Shown here: positions 9,517 through 18,926 of the stretch, piece after piece
Layout: each line of letters opens with the position of its first letter
Position numbering within the stretch: the stretch's first letter is position 1
Assembly (NCBI RefSeq): GCF_000512915.1
Contig: NZ_CP007034.1
Coordinates: 186,001-250,000 of the forward strand
From: Barnesiella viscericola DSM 18177
GTDB taxonomy: Bacteria; Bacteroidota; Bacteroidia; Bacteroidales; Barnesiellaceae
Length of the DNA stretch: 64,000 nt
Direction: 5' to 3'
The notes under the pieces: model-generated
The model's database searches: none
Told to the model about the DNA's origin: nothing
Seen by the model: the letters and a program-made list of their open reading frames with translations, nothing else
Position numbers and translations under genes: made by a program

Positions 9517-10752
9517 ATGGTATTGATTAATGAGAATTATCTGAAACTCACCGAGAGCTATCTTTTCTCGGATATAAAAAAGAAGGTAACGGCCTATCAG
9601 GAGCAACACCCCGAGGCCAGAATCATCAGTCTGGGCATTGGCGACGTGACGCGCCCCATCGTTCCGGCCATTATCGAGGCCATGCACAAGGCTGTCGATG
9701 AAATGGGCCATGCCGAAACTTTCCGGGGCTACGGACCTGAACAGGGTTACCGCTTTTTGCAGGACCGCATTATCGAACACGATTACCGTTCGCGGGGTGT
9801 CGAGCTCGATGCCGATGAGATTTTTGTGGGTGACGGAGCCAAGAGCGACTTGGGAAACATCGGCGATATTCTGAGTGTAAAGAATCGGGTAGCCGTGACC
9901 GATCCCGTCTATCCCGTCTATGTCGATACCAACGTCATGGCCGGTCGGGCCGGCGAGTTGGCCGGTGACGGTGAGCATTGGAGCCAGATTGTCTATCTGC
10001 CCTGTACGGCCGAAAACAATTTCGTCCCCGCATTGCCTACCGAACGTCCCGATATTATTTACCTGTGCTATCCCAATAACCCCACCGGCACGGCTCTCTC
10101 GAAAGAGGAGTTGCAGAAGTGGGTCGACTATGCTCTCGAAAACGAGTCGCTTATCCTCTTCGATGCCGCCTACGAGGCCTTTATCCACGACGAGAATATC
10201 CCGCACAGCATCTACGAGATGAAGGGTGCCAAACAGGTTGCCATCGAATTCCGCAGCTTCTCCAAGACAGCCGGCTTTACAGGCTTGCGCTGCGGCTATA
10301 CCGTTGTACCCAAAGAGTTGAAACTCTACAATGCCGCTGGCGAGAAAGTCGGTGTAAACCGCCTGTGGAACCGCCGGCAGACCACCAAGTTCAACGGTAC
10401 CTCCTACATCGTTCAACGGGCTGCCGAGGCTGCATACAGTCAGCTGGGAACACAACAGATAAAAGAGTCTATCGAATACTATATGCGCAACGCTCGACTC
10501 CTGAAAGAGTCGCTCCAACGCATCGGTCTGCAAATTTTCGGTGGAGATAATGCTCCTTATATTTGGGTAAAGACCCCCAATGGATTATCTTCGTGGAAGT
10601 TTTTCGACCGTCTGTTGCACGAGTGCCATATTGTGGGAACCCCCGGTGTCGGGTTCGGTCCTTCGGGCGAAGGCTATTTCCGCTTGACGGCGTTCGGGCG
10701 GTATGAAGATACGGTCGAAGCCATTTCGCGTATTCAGGAGTGGAAGTTGTAA
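9517..10752 (+). CDS. dapL: LL-diaminopimelate aminotransferase
   Basis: A 411-residue PLP-dependent class I aminotransferase of the DapL type. It converts tetrahydrodipicolinate directly to LL-diaminopimelate with glutamate, bypassing the succinylase or acetylase branch. The PLP lysine is Lys250 in [10 protein letters not shown]; the PNNPTGTAL segment and the [12 protein letters not shown]-terminal motif are characteristic. It is directly downstream of dapF, the next enzyme in the pathway. glnN follows 45 bases later and could be partly co-transcribed; I see no terminator between them. Confidence 0.96.
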   Translation: MVLINENYLKLTESYLFSDIKKKVTAYQEQHPEARIISLGIGDVTRPIVPAIIEAMHKAVDEMGHAETFRGYGPEQGYRFLQDRIIEHDYRSRGVELDADEIFVGDGAKSDLGNIGDILSVKNRVAVTDPVYPVYVDTNVMAGRAGELAGDGEHWSQIVYLPCTAENNFVPALPTERPDIIYLCYPNNPTGTALSKEELQKWVDYALENESLILFDAAYEAFIHDENIPHSIYEMKGAKQVAIEFRSFSKTAGFTGLRCGYTVVPKELKLYNAAGEKVGVNRLWNRRQTTKFNGTSYIVQRAAEAAYSQLGTQQIKESIEYYMRNARLLKESLQRIGLQIFGGDNAPYIWVKTPNGLSSWKFFDRLLHECHIVGTPGVGFGPSGEGYFRLTAFGRYEDTVEAISRIQEWKL

Positions 10753-10797
10753 AACAGGAAGAGAAGAAACATATCATTTAACCTAATAGATTCAACT

Positions 10798-12987
10798 ATG
10801 TCAATGCTAAGATTCAAGGTGACGAAAGAGGCTTTTAGTCGAAAGGCTGTCCCTGTGAACTATCCGAATGAGCGACCGTCTGAGTATTACGGACGATATG
10901 TCTTTAACCGGGAGAAGATGTTCAAGTATCTTCCCAAAAAGACTTATGAGGCTGTAATCCAGGCCATCGACAACAGCACTCCGCTGAGTCGCGAGGTAGC
11001 CGACAGCGTCGCTGCCGGTATGCGCAAGTGGGCCCTCGAAATGGGAGCTACACACTACACACACTGGTTCCAGCCGCTCACCGACGGTACGGCTGAAAAG
11101 CACGATGCGTTTATCGAGCACGACGGCAAAGGCGGTGTTGTCGAGGAGTTCTCGGGCAAGTTGCTTATCCAGCAGGAGCCCGATGCGTCGAGCTTCCCCA
11201 ATGGGGGTATCCGCAACACCTTCGAGGCCCGGGGCTATTCGGCCTGGGACATCTCGTCGCCCGCATTTATACTCGACAAGACACTGTGTATTCCCACCGT
11301 TTTCATCTCCTATACGGGCGAGTCGCTTGACTACAAGACACCCTTGCTGAAAGCATTGAACAGCGTGAATAAGGCGGCTACCGCCGTGTGCAAATATTTT
11401 GACAAGAACGTCAACCACGTCTACTCCTATCTGGGTTGGGAACAGGAATATTTCCTGGTCGACGAGAGCCTCTATGCAGCCCGTCCCGACCTGGTGCTCA
11501 CCGGTCGCACCCTCATGGGGCACGAGAGCGCCAAGAACCAACAGCTCGAAGACCACTATTTCGGGGCCATTCCCTCGCGGGTCGAAGCCTTCATGCAAGA
11601 TCTCGAAATCGAATGCCACAAGTTGGGTATCCCGGTAAAGACCTGTCACAACGAGGTAGCTCCCAACCAGTTCGAAGTAGCTCCTATCTTTGAAGAGACC
11701 AACCTGGCCAACGACCACAACCTGTTGCTCATGTCGGTGATGCGCGAGGTCGCTCGTCGTCACAATTTCAGAGTGCTGCTGCACGAGAAACCCTTCAAGG
11801 GTGTAAACGGTTCGGGCAAGCACAACAACTGGTCGCTGGGCACCGATACCGGAGTACTGCTCTTTGCTCCCGGCAAGACACACAAAGAAAACCTGCAATT
11901 CATTACATTCATTGTCAATGTAATGGCTGCCGTCTATAAATACAACGGTCTGTTGAAAGCCAGCATCTCGTCGGCCACCAACGGTCACCGGTTGGGAGCC
12001 AACGAGGCACCTCCCGCCATCATCTCCATCTTCATGGGCAAACAGATTAGCGAGGTATTGGCCAAATTGGCCAAGAGTACTTCGGAAGATGTGTTGAACA
12101 TGAGTGGCAAGGCCGGGCTGAAACTGGACATCGCACAGATTCCCGAAATCCTGATGGACAACACCGACCGTAACCGCACGTCGCCCTTCGCCTTTACCGG
12201 TAACCGCTTCGAGTTCCGGGCCGTAGGTTCGTCGGCCAACTGCGCCAGCGCCATGATTGCCTTGAATGCCGCCGTGGCCTCCCAGTTGCAGGAGTTCAAG
12301 GAGCGGGTCGATGCACTCATCGTCGCAGGCAAGGAGAAGGAGCAGGCTATTCTCACGGTAGTCAAAGAACTGATCAATGAGAGCAAGGACATCTGCTTCG
12401 ACGGTAACGGATACAGCGATGAGTGGAAGGCCGAGGCCGAACGTCGTGGTCTCGATTGCGAGACGAGCGTACCGCTCATCTTTGACAACTATCTGAAAGA
12501 CGACGTGGTGAAGATGTTTGAACGCACACACGTCTTTACGCCCGTAGAGTTGCAGGCCCGCAACGAGGTGAAATGGGAGATATACACCAAGAAGATACAA
12601 ATCGAGGCCCGTGTGCTGGGCGACCTGGCCATCAATCACATTGTGCCGGTAGCCACGCGCTACCAGTCGCTCCTGCTCGACAACGTGTTCAAGATTAAGA
12701 GTCTGTTCCCGGCCGAGAAGAGTGAGCAGATTGCCACGCAAGATATGGAGGTCATCGAGAAGATAGCCCACCACCTGCTCACCATCAAGGAGAAGGTACA
12801 CACCATGGTCGAGGCTCGCAAGGTGGCCAACAAGATAGAGAACGAGCGCGAGAAAGCCATTGCCTATCATGATACGGTGGCTCCGCACCTCGACGAGATT
12901 CGCTATCACATCGACAAGCTCGAACTGATGATCGACAACGAGATGTGGCCGCTGCCCAAGTATAGAGAACTGTTGTTTATCCGTTAA
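10798..12987 (+). CDS. glnN: Glutamine synthetase type III
   Basis: A 729-residue cytoplasmic enzyme forming glutamine from glutamate, ammonia and ATP. The length fits GSIII, which is much longer than GSI or GSII and was first described in Bacteroides fragilis. Visible landmarks are the N-terminal GSIII domain (ATHYTHWFQPLT), the catalytic core (CHNEVAPNQFEVAPIFEE, NGSGKHNNWSLGT) and a long helical C-terminal region ending at MWPLPKYRELLFIR. ATGs at 10798 and 10804 are both possible starts. A strong terminator follows. Confidence 0.97.
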   Translation: MSMLRFKVTKEAFSRKAVPVNYPNERPSEYYGRYVFNREKMFKYLPKKTYEAVIQAIDNSTPLSREVADSVAAGMRKWALEMGATHYTHWFQPLTDGTAEKHDAFIEHDGKGGVVEEFSGKLLIQQEPDASSFPNGGIRNTFEARGYSAWDISSPAFILDKTLCIPTVFISYTGESLDYKTPLLKALNSVNKAATAVCKYFDKNVNHVYSYLGWEQEYFLVDESLYAARPDLVLTGRTLMGHESAKNQQLEDHYFGAIPSRVEAFMQDLEIECHKLGIPVKTCHNEVAPNQFEVAPIFEETNLANDHNLLLMSVMREVARRHNFRVLLHEKPFKGVNGSGKHNNWSLGTDTGVLLFAPGKTHKENLQFITFIVNVMAAVYKYNGLLKASISSATNGHRLGANEAPPAIISIFMGKQISEVLAKLAKSTSEDVLNMSGKAGLKLDIAQIPEILMDNTDRNRTSPFAFTGNRFEFRAVGSSANCASAMIALNAAVASQLQEFKERVDALIVAGKEKEQAILTVVKELINESKDICFDGNGYSDEWKAEAERRGLDCETSVPLIFDNYLKDDVVKMFERTHVFTPVELQARNEVKWEIYTKKIQIEARVLGDLAINHIVPVATRYQSLLLDNVFKIKSLFPAEKSEQIATQDMEVIEKIAHHLLTIKEKVHTMVEARKVANKIENEREKAIAYHDTVAPHLDEIRYHIDKLELMIDNEMWPLPKYRELLFIR

Positions 12988-13032
12988 AGCGAGTTCAGTA
13001 ACCCCATCGAGATAAATGACCTATGAATACCG

Positions 13033-13084
13033 AAACGAGCCATAACAGAGATTTTGAAAATCTTGTTGTGGCTCGTTTTGTTTT
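13033..13084 (+). terminator. Rho-independent terminator after glnN
   Basis: Long inverted repeat with outer arms AAACGAGCCA / TGGCTCGTTT and an inner self-complementary core, followed by a T-rich tract; it lies between glnN and the PurF-like gene. Confidence 0.8.
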
Positions 13085-13121
13085 ATAACAAGAACAATCG
13101 TTTTTGGAGGAATCGATTTAT

Positions 13122-15014
13122 ATGACAGAAGTTATCAAACACGAGTGTGGCATAGCCATGGTACGGCTCTTGAAGCCGCTGGCCTATTATCAACAGAAAT
13201 ACGGCTCTTACATGTATGGGCTGAACAAGCTCTATCTGCTCATGGAGAAACAGCACAACCGGGGGCAGGAGGGGGCCGGTCTGGCCTGTGTGAAACTGCA
13301 TGCGCAACCGGCCGAAGAGTTTATCTATCGCGAACGGGCGATGGGTACCGGTGCCATACAGGCGATTTTTGGCAATGTAAGGAATCAGATACAAAATACT
13401 CCCCACGACCCGACCGATGCCGAATGGGCCGCTCTGCATCTGCCCTTTGCCGGCGAGGTCTATATGGGACACTTGCGTTACAGTACCACCGGCCGTTCGG
13501 GGTTGTCGTATGTGCACCCGTTCCTGCGTCGGGGTAACTGGCGGTCGAGAAATCTGTTGCTGTGCGGCAATTTCAACATGACCAATGTCGACGAAATCTT
13601 TGGGAGCATTGTGGCTCAGGGACAGCACCCCCGCAGCTATGCCGATACGTTTGTCTTGCTGGAACAGCTGGGGCACGCCCTCGACCGGGAAAACCAGCGG
13701 CTGTATGACCGTTACAAGCAGGAGGGGCTTGGCGATATTGAAATTACCGAGGCTATCGAGAATAACCTGAATATTGCCGAGATACTCAAAAAGCCCTCAC
13801 GCATTTGGGACGGCGGGTATGTCATTTGCGGCATGACCGGCAGCGGTGACATGTTTTCCTTCCGCGACCCGAGGGGCATTCGTCCGGCTTTTTATTACGC
13901 CGACGACGAAATTGTGGTTGTTGCATCGGAGCGTCCGGTAATACAGACAGCCATGAACGTGCAGGTCGAGCAGGTGCGCGAATTGCAACCGGGCGAGTGT
14001 CTGGTTGTGAACCGGCGCGGCGAGATGCACATCGAGCAAATCTTACAGCCGTTGAATTACAGCGCCTGTTCGTTTGAGCGTATCTATTTCTCGCGGGGAA
14101 GCGACGTCGACATCTATCGCGAGCGCAAGGAGTTGGGCCGCTATTTGGCTCCCCAGATTTTGAAGAGTATCAACTACGACCTGGAACATACCGTATTTTC
14201 ATTTATTCCCAACACGGCCGAGGTGGCTTGGTATGGCATGCTCGAAGGGCTGGACAGCTATCTGAGCGAGCAGAAACTTGCCCGCATCCGTCAGGCCGGT
14301 GAGCACCTCACCGACGAGGAGTTGCGGCAGATACTCTCGCTGAAAGTCCGTTCCGAGAAAGTGGCCATCAAGGACATCAAGTTGCGTACCTTTATTGCCG
14401 AGGGTGATACCCGCGACGATTTGGCCGCCCACGTCTACGACATCACCTACGGTACCGTGGCTCCGGGTGTCGACAACCTCGTCGTCATCGACGACAGTAT
14501 CGTGCGGGGTACCACCTTGCGACAAAGTATCATCAAGATACTTGACCGGCTTCACCCCAAGAAGATCATTATCGTATCTTCGTCACCCCAGGTACGGTTC
14601 CCCGACTGTTACGGTATCGATATGTCGCGCATGGGTGAATTTATCGCCTTCAAGGCTGCGATGGAGCTGTTGAAAGAGCGGGGCATGCAGTCGGTTATCG
14701 ATGAGGTTTACCGCAAGTCCAAGGCCCAGCAGAATCTCCCCAAGGAAGAGGTGGTCAACTATGTGAAAGAGATTTATGCCCCCTTCACGCAAGAAGAGGT
14801 ATCGCAGAAAATCGCTCAGATGCTTACCTCCGACGACATTACCGCTCAGGTCGAGATTATTTATCAGACACTCGAAGGGTTGCATCAGGCCATTCCCGGT
14901 CACCCCGGCGACTGGTACTTCTCGGGCAATTATCCCACGCCGGGAGGTAATCGGTTGGTAAACAATGCCTTTGTTAATTTCATGGAAGGCGCCGACAGTA
15001 AGCGACAACAATAA
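13122..15014 (+). CDS. purF: Amidophosphoribosyltransferase (long PurF-family glutamine amidotransferase)
   Basis: The protein begins MTEVIKHECGIAM. Cys9 after a short propeptide is the expected N-terminal nucleophile of class II (Ntn) amidotransferases. A phosphoribosyltransferase domain follows, with PRPP-binding motif VVIDDSIVRGTT near residue 452. At 630 residues it is over 100 longer than E. coli PurF (505); the extra length lies within the domains and in a C-terminal extension. It would make phosphoribosylamine from PRPP and glutamine. A TTG at 13104 is in frame, but the GGAGG at 13106-13110 points to ATG 13122; such a clear Shine-Dalgarno is uncommon in Bacteroidetes. A second, standard purF elsewhere in the genome is possible. 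Confidence 0.8.
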   Translation: MTEVIKHECGIAMVRLLKPLAYYQQKYGSYMYGLNKLYLLMEKQHNRGQEGAGLACVKLHAQPAEEFIYRERAMGTGAIQAIFGNVRNQIQNTPHDPTDAEWAALHLPFAGEVYMGHLRYSTTGRSGLSYVHPFLRRGNWRSRNLLLCGNFNMTNVDEIFGSIVAQGQHPRSYADTFVLLEQLGHALDRENQRLYDRYKQEGLGDIEITEAIENNLNIAEILKKPSRIWDGGYVICGMTGSGDMFSFRDPRGIRPAFYYADDEIVVVASERPVIQTAMNVQVEQVRELQPGECLVVNRRGEMHIEQILQPLNYSACSFERIYFSRGSDVDIYRERKELGRYLAPQILKSINYDLEHTVFSFIPNTAEVAWYGMLEGLDSYLSEQKLARIRQAGEHLTDEELRQILSLKVRSEKVAIKDIKLRTFIAEGDTRDDLAAHVYDITYGTVAPGVDNLVVIDDSIVRGTTLRQSIIKILDRLHPKKIIIVSSSPQVRFPDCYGIDMSRMGEFIAFKAAMELLKERGMQSVIDEVYRKSKAQQNLPKEEVVNYVKEIYAPFTQEEVSQKIAQMLTSDDITAQVEIIYQTLEGLHQAIPGHPGDWYFSGNYPTPGGNRLVNNAFVNFMEGADSKRQQ

Positions 15015-15035
15015 AATGCCTTGTTAGACAGATGT

Positions 15036-15076
15036 AAGGCGGGACGATGTGTGCGCATCGGGCCCGCCTTTCTGTT
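15036..15076 (+). terminator. Rho-independent terminator after purF
   Basis: Inverted repeat AAGGCGGG / CCCGCCTT with a further paired ACGATG / CATCG core, followed by TTCTGTTT. Confidence 0.75.
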
Positions 15077-15199
15077 TCAGTGCTGTGAAAATATGTTATT
15101 ATTTATACGGATTATAAATAATATATAGGGGGAATATAGCAATAAATCGGAACATTTTGCGAAATTTGCAGTCTGAAACATAGATAAACAAGATAGAAT

Positions 15200-17605
15200 A
15201 TGCGGTTGTCCGATTTGAAAACAGGCGAAAAAGCGGTTGTTGTAAAGGTATTAGGTCACGGTGCGTTCCGTAAACGGATTATCGAAATGGGGTTTGTGAG
15301 AGGGCAGACTGTCCTCGTCGAGCTGAATGCCCCGTTGAAAGACCCGATTAAATATAAAATCATGGACTACGAAATCTCGTTGCGCCGCAGCGAGGCTTCG
15401 TTGGTCGAGGTGATTACCCCCGAAGAGGCCGAGGCCGTTTTTGCTGATGACCATAAAGGAAGCAGTGAGTCGAAACTGACACCGTCGGAAGAGGACGAAT
15501 GTATACAACGGGCTCTCACGAAGAGTACCAAGACCATCAATATTGCCCTGGTGGGAAATCCCAACTGCGGCAAGACCTCGCTCTTCAACATCGCTTCGGG
15601 AGCTCATGAGCACGTGGGCAATTACAGCGGTGTTACCGTCGATGCCAAGCAAGGATTTTTCGAGTACAACGGCTATCATTTCAATATCTATGATTTGCCC
15701 GGCACCTATTCGCTGTCGGCCTACTCGCCCGAGGAGCTCTATGTGCGCCGCTACCTCAAAGACGAGACACCTGATGTGCTGGTCAACGTGGTCGTAGCTT
15801 CCAATCTGGAACGGAATCTCTATCTCACGACCGAGCTTATCGATATGGACTACCGCATGGTCATCGCGCTGAACATGTTCGACGAGTTGGAACAAAGCGG
15901 TGGTAAGATCGATTATCAGCATCTGGGCAACATGATAGGTGTGCCTATTGTCCCCACGGTCTCCCGCTCGGGCAAAGGGGTAAACCAGTTGTTCGATACC
16001 ATCATCGATGTCTATGAAGGTCGCAACGAGGCCGTGCGCCACGTCCACGTCAATTTGGGTAATGTCATTGAAAACGGCATCACCCCGCTGAAAAACATGT
16101 TGAAGCAGGACCCCACCTGCACGCGGGAATTTTCGCCCCGCTATCTGGCCATCAAACTGCTCGAAGGCGATGCCGAAGTGAAGAAGATTTTGGAGGGAGC
16201 CGATTCCTATCCTGCATTGATGAAACTGCGCGACCAAGAGGTCAAAGAGATTGAGACTACGTTGAACGAGGATATCGAGTCGGCCATAGCCAACGAGAAA
16301 TATGGATTTATCTCGGGCGCTCTGGCCGAGACCTATACGCCGGGCGACAAGGAGGAGACGAAGACAACCCGTCTCATCGACTCGTTTGTCACCAACAAGC
16401 TGTTCGGATTCCCCATTTTCATCTTTCTCATGTGGCTCATGTTCGAAGCTACCTTCTCGCTGGGGGCATACCCCATGTCGTGGATAGAGAGTTTTGTCGC
16501 CTGGTTGTCCGATCTGGTCTCCACCTACATGCCGGCAGGCCCCTTGAAGGATTTGTTAATCGACGGTGTGCTCGGTGGAGTAGGAGGGGTAATCGTCTTC
16601 CTGCCCAACATCTTGATACTCTATCTTTTCATCTCGTTCATGGAGGATTCGGGGTATATGGCCCGAGCCGCTTTCATCATGGACAAGATCATGCACAAGA
16701 TAGGTCTGCACGGAAAATCGTTCATACCGCTGGTCATGGGCTTCGGCTGCAACGTGCCGGCCATCATGGCTACCCGTACCATCGAGAGCCGCAGCAGCCG
16801 GCTGATAACCATACTTATCGACCCGTTTATCTCGTGCAGTGCCCGTATCCCCATCTATATCCTGTTGGTGGGGACCTTCTTCTCCCAGCATGCCAGTCTG
16901 GTTCTGGTGAGCCTCTATCTGTTGGGCATTCTGGTTGCTATCGTTACTGCCAAACTGTTGAGGCGTTTCCTCTTCAAAGTCGACGAGACCCCCTTTGTCA
17001 TGGAGTTGCCTCCCTATCGTATGCCTACTGCCAAAGCTACCTTGCGACACATGTGGAGCAAAGCCGAACAGTATCTGCGCAAGATGGGTGGGATAATCCT
17101 GGTCGCCTCGGTCATCATTTGGGCATTGAGTTATTTTCCGCGGCCCAAGGAAGCCTATGAGCGGGAACTCACCCCGCAGGAGCAGATGGAGCAGCAGAGC
17201 AACTCCTACCTGGGTAGGATAGGGCAGGCCGTGACACCACTTGTCGAGCCACTCGGTTTCAACTGGAAGGTAACAACCTCGCTGCTGTCGGGAACGGCCG
17301 CCAAGGAACTGGTCGTAAGTACGCTCGGGGTATTGTACTCCGAGAGCGATTCGGACGAAGGTGTTTCGCTGTCGCAACGTATCTCACAGCCCAATCCCGA
17401 AACCGGCAAGCCCGATTTCACCCCTTTGATAGCCCTCACGTTTATGGTGTTCGTGTTGCTCTATTTCCCGTGTGTAGCCTCGGTTACCGCTGTCATCAAG
17501 GAGTCGGGCAGTTGGAAATGGGGTCTCTTTACCATCGTCTACAATACTTGTGTGGCTTGGATTGTCGCGTTCCTTGTTTATCAGATAGGTTCATTGTTTA
17601 TATAA
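15200..17605 (+). CDS. feoB: Fused FeoA-FeoB ferrous iron transporter
   Basis: An 801-residue protein. Residues 1-75 form a FeoA (SH3-like) domain. Then come an intracellular G domain with P-loop GNPNCGKTS near residue 118, switch region NYSGVTVDAKQG and G3 motif DLPGTYS, a helical GDI-like spacer, and a polytopic membrane part with two gate regions (e.g. GFGCNVPAIMATRTI) and a second core ending YQIGSLFI. It imports Fe2+ across the inner membrane under anaerobic conditions. Fusion of FeoA to FeoB is normal in Bacteroidetes. It heads an operon with the two small membrane-protein genes downstream. No operator can be named from the leader. Confidence 0.95.
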   Translation: MRLSDLKTGEKAVVVKVLGHGAFRKRIIEMGFVRGQTVLVELNAPLKDPIKYKIMDYEISLRRSEASLVEVITPEEAEAVFADDHKGSSESKLTPSEEDECIQRALTKSTKTINIALVGNPNCGKTSLFNIASGAHEHVGNYSGVTVDAKQGFFEYNGYHFNIYDLPGTYSLSAYSPEELYVRRYLKDETPDVLVNVVVASNLERNLYLTTELIDMDYRMVIALNMFDELEQSGGKIDYQHLGNMIGVPIVPTVSRSGKGVNQLFDTIIDVYEGRNEAVRHVHVNLGNVIENGITPLKNMLKQDPTCTREFSPRYLAIKLLEGDAEVKKILEGADSYPALMKLRDQEVKEIETTLNEDIESAIANEKYGFISGALAETYTPGDKEETKTTRLIDSFVTNKLFGFPIFIFLMWLMFEATFSLGAYPMSWIESFVAWLSDLVSTYMPAGPLKDLLIDGVLGGVGGVIVFLPNILILYLFISFMEDSGYMARAAFIMDKIMHKIGLHGKSFIPLVMGFGCNVPAIMATRTIESRSSRLITILIDPFISCSARIPIYILLVGTFFSQHASLVLVSLYLLGILVAIVTAKLLRRFLFKVDETPFVMELPPYRMPTAKATLRHMWSKAEQYLRKMGGIILVASVIIWALSYFPRPKEAYERELTPQEQMEQQSNSYLGRIGQAVTPLVEPLGFNWKVTTSLLSGTAAKELVVSTLGVLYSESDSDEGVSLSQRISQPNPETGKPDFTPLIALTFMVFVLLYFPCVASVTAVIKESGSWKWGLFTIVYNTCVAWIVAFLVYQIGSLFI

Positions 17606-17628
17606 CGGATTAACAACTCGATAAAGTT

Positions 17629-18267
17629 ATGGATAAAGAGCGCTTTTTGGCCTTCTATGAAGAGGCAGGATACCGGGTTGTCGACTCGTTTGCATACAGC
17701 GACATCAAACTCTTTCTGATGCGGAATCGCCCCAAAATCGCTTGCCGGGTGCTCTACGGGGTTATTATGCTGTTGATACTCTTAGGTATTGGATTGATGA
17801 TAGGGGGCTTGTGGAAACAGGCCGGAGAGGCCGGGCAGTTCTGGCTCGAAACAGGCGGAAGTCTCATTTTTGCCTTGGTCGGTTGCGCCCTCCTTATCCC
17901 GGTACACGAGTTTATACATTGGCTCGTTTATCGGAGCGAAGGGGCTGCCGATGTCCGTTTCGGAGCCATTTGGCACTCTTTTGCCTTCTATGCGGCCGCA
18001 CATAACTTCCTGGCCGATTACAAGACCTTCAAACGCATCGCTCTGGCCCCGCTGTATCTGTTGTCGGCTCTGTTGCTCTTGTTGCTGTTGTTCCCCATGC
18101 CGCTGTGGGGTAAGGTGGCCGTGGCCCTTGTGCTGCTGTTTCACCTCAGTTCCTGCTCGGGAGACCTGATGATGCTTGCGTATATGAGCCGGTACAAGCA
18201 CCGCCGTGTGTTTACGGTCGACGATATGGATAACCAAGTTACCTATTTTCTGGAAAAACAATCATGA
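17629..18267 (+). CDS. DUF3267 putative membrane zinc metallopeptidase in the feo operon
   Basis: A 212-residue protein with two N-terminal membrane segments (about 40-60 and 78-95), an HEFIH motif (His93, Glu94, His97) at the end of the second, and two more hydrophobic segments (about 140-170). HExxH within a membrane helix is typical of zinc peptidases of the DUF3267 family, which are mostly uncharacterised. It starts 23 bases after feoB, and its TGA stop overlaps the ATG of the next gene (ATGA), so translation is probably coupled. Iron import or processing of a membrane partner is an inference from context only. Confidence 0.82.
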   Translation: MDKERFLAFYEEAGYRVVDSFAYSDIKLFLMRNRPKIACRVLYGVIMLLILLGIGLMIGGLWKQAGEAGQFWLETGGSLIFALVGCALLIPVHEFIHWLVYRSEGAADVRFGAIWHSFAFYAAAHNFLADYKTFKRIALAPLYLLSALLLLLLLFPMPLWGKVAVALVLLFHLSSCSGDLMMLAYMSRYKHRRVFTVDDMDNQVTYFLEKQS

Positions 18268-18470
18268 GTGCCGAAATTCAAATCTGGATTGTAGCCATTC
18301 TCCTGTTTGGGGCGTTGGCCTATGTTATTTACAAGATAGTCAATCTGGTGCGTGGGCGCAAGGAGTCGGCTTCGTCTTGCTGCGGTTGCGACATACCTTG
18401 TAAGGCTCGAGATTTAAAAGTGCAAAAGGCGAAAAAAATAGATACGAAGTATTGCAAAATAGAAAAATAG
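18264..18470 (+). CDS. FeoB-associated Cys-rich membrane protein
   Basis: The 68-residue protein has one N-terminal membrane helix (about residues 8-28), a basic linker VRGRKES, then a cysteine cluster SSCCGCDIPCK and one more Cys near the C terminus. This matches the FeoB_associated family found next to feoB in anaerobes; iron handling at the cytoplasmic face of the transporter is suspected but not proven. It overlaps the stop of the DUF3267 gene by four bases and is the last gene of the feo operon. Confidence 0.88.
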   Translation: MSAEIQIWIVAILLFGALAYVIYKIVNLVRGRKESASSCCGCDIPCKARDLKVQKAKKIDTKYCKIEK

Positions 18471-18482
18471 AGCCTATCTTTG
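18452..18482 (+). promoter_or_regulatory. Promoter of tRNA-Cys (TTG-N20-TATCTTTG)
   Basis: TTG at 18452-18454, 20-base spacer, TATCTTTG at 18475-18482: a full match to the Bacteroidetes sigma consensus. It overlaps the end of the preceding gene and lies 25 bases before the mature tRNA, giving the tRNA its own transcription start. Confidence 0.75.
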
Positions 18483-18507
18483 CACCGCAATCACTCAAAA
18501 GAAGCAT

Positions 18508-18578
18508 GGTTCCTTGGCCGAGTGGTTAGGCGCCGGTCTGCAAAACCGTTTACAGCAGTTCGATTCTGCTAGGAACCT
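18508..18578 (+). tRNA. tRNA-Cys (GCA)
   Basis: Cloverleaf of 71 nt: acceptor arms GGTTCCT / AGGAACC, D arm GCC..GGC, anticodon loop CTGCAAA with GCA at 18540-18542, T arm AGCAG-TTCGATT-CTGCT, discriminator T. The first anticodon-stem pair is a mismatch. Confidence 0.95.
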
Positions 18579-18584
18579 CACTCG

Positions 18585-18615
18585 AAAGACTCGCTTTTAC
18601 AGCGGGTCTTTTTTG
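18585..18615 (+). terminator. Terminator after tRNA-Cys
   Basis: Hairpin AAAGACTCGCT / AGCGGGTCTTT followed directly by TTTTTGTTTT. Confidence 0.8.
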
Positions 18616-18722
18616 TTTTAAATCGGTTTGGATTCCCGGTGTAGTGTCAATGAAGAGGACGAGAAGGTGGCGATGTAGAAAGGGACGATGTGACGAGCTT
18701 TTGTCGGGGGACAGGAGGATAC

Positions 18723-18752
18723 AAAAAAGCCATCTTCGTTGGGGAAGATGGC
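18723..18752 (-). terminator. Terminator after tRNA-Gln
   Basis: Perfect 9-bp stem GCCATCTTC / GAAGATGGC with a 6-base loop; on the minus strand it is followed by TTTTTTG. It starts 6 bases beyond the tRNA 3' end. Confidence 0.8.
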
Positions 18753-18758
18753 CTTTTG

Positions 18759-18829
18759 TTGTCCGGGAAGGATTCGAACCCTCACAGGCGGAACCAGAAT
18801 CCGAAGTGCTACCATTACACCACCGGACA
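18759..18829 (-). tRNA. tRNA-Gln (CTG)
   Basis: Minus-strand cloverleaf of 71 nt: acceptor arms TGTCCGG / CCGGACA, short D arm GTG..CAC, anticodon loop TTCTGGT with CTG (plus-strand CAG at 18795-18797), T arm GAGGG-TTCGAAT-CCTTC, discriminator A. It resembles Bacteroides tRNA-Gln sequences, with CTG in place of TTG. Confidence 0.9.
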
Positions 18830-18926
18830 ATCTTTGTTTGTTTTGCGATTGCAAAGTTGCAAATTTATTTTTATATAGCTACTCAATGAGGCGAAAAAAA
18901 ACGGCTGTTTAACGCTTTTTTACATA

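Noticed and set aside
10807-12909. 700-codon open frame antisense to glnN
   Set aside because: glnN is an unmistakable gene; the antisense frame follows from its strong codon bias, has no recognisable domains, and its product looks like a reverse-frame translation.
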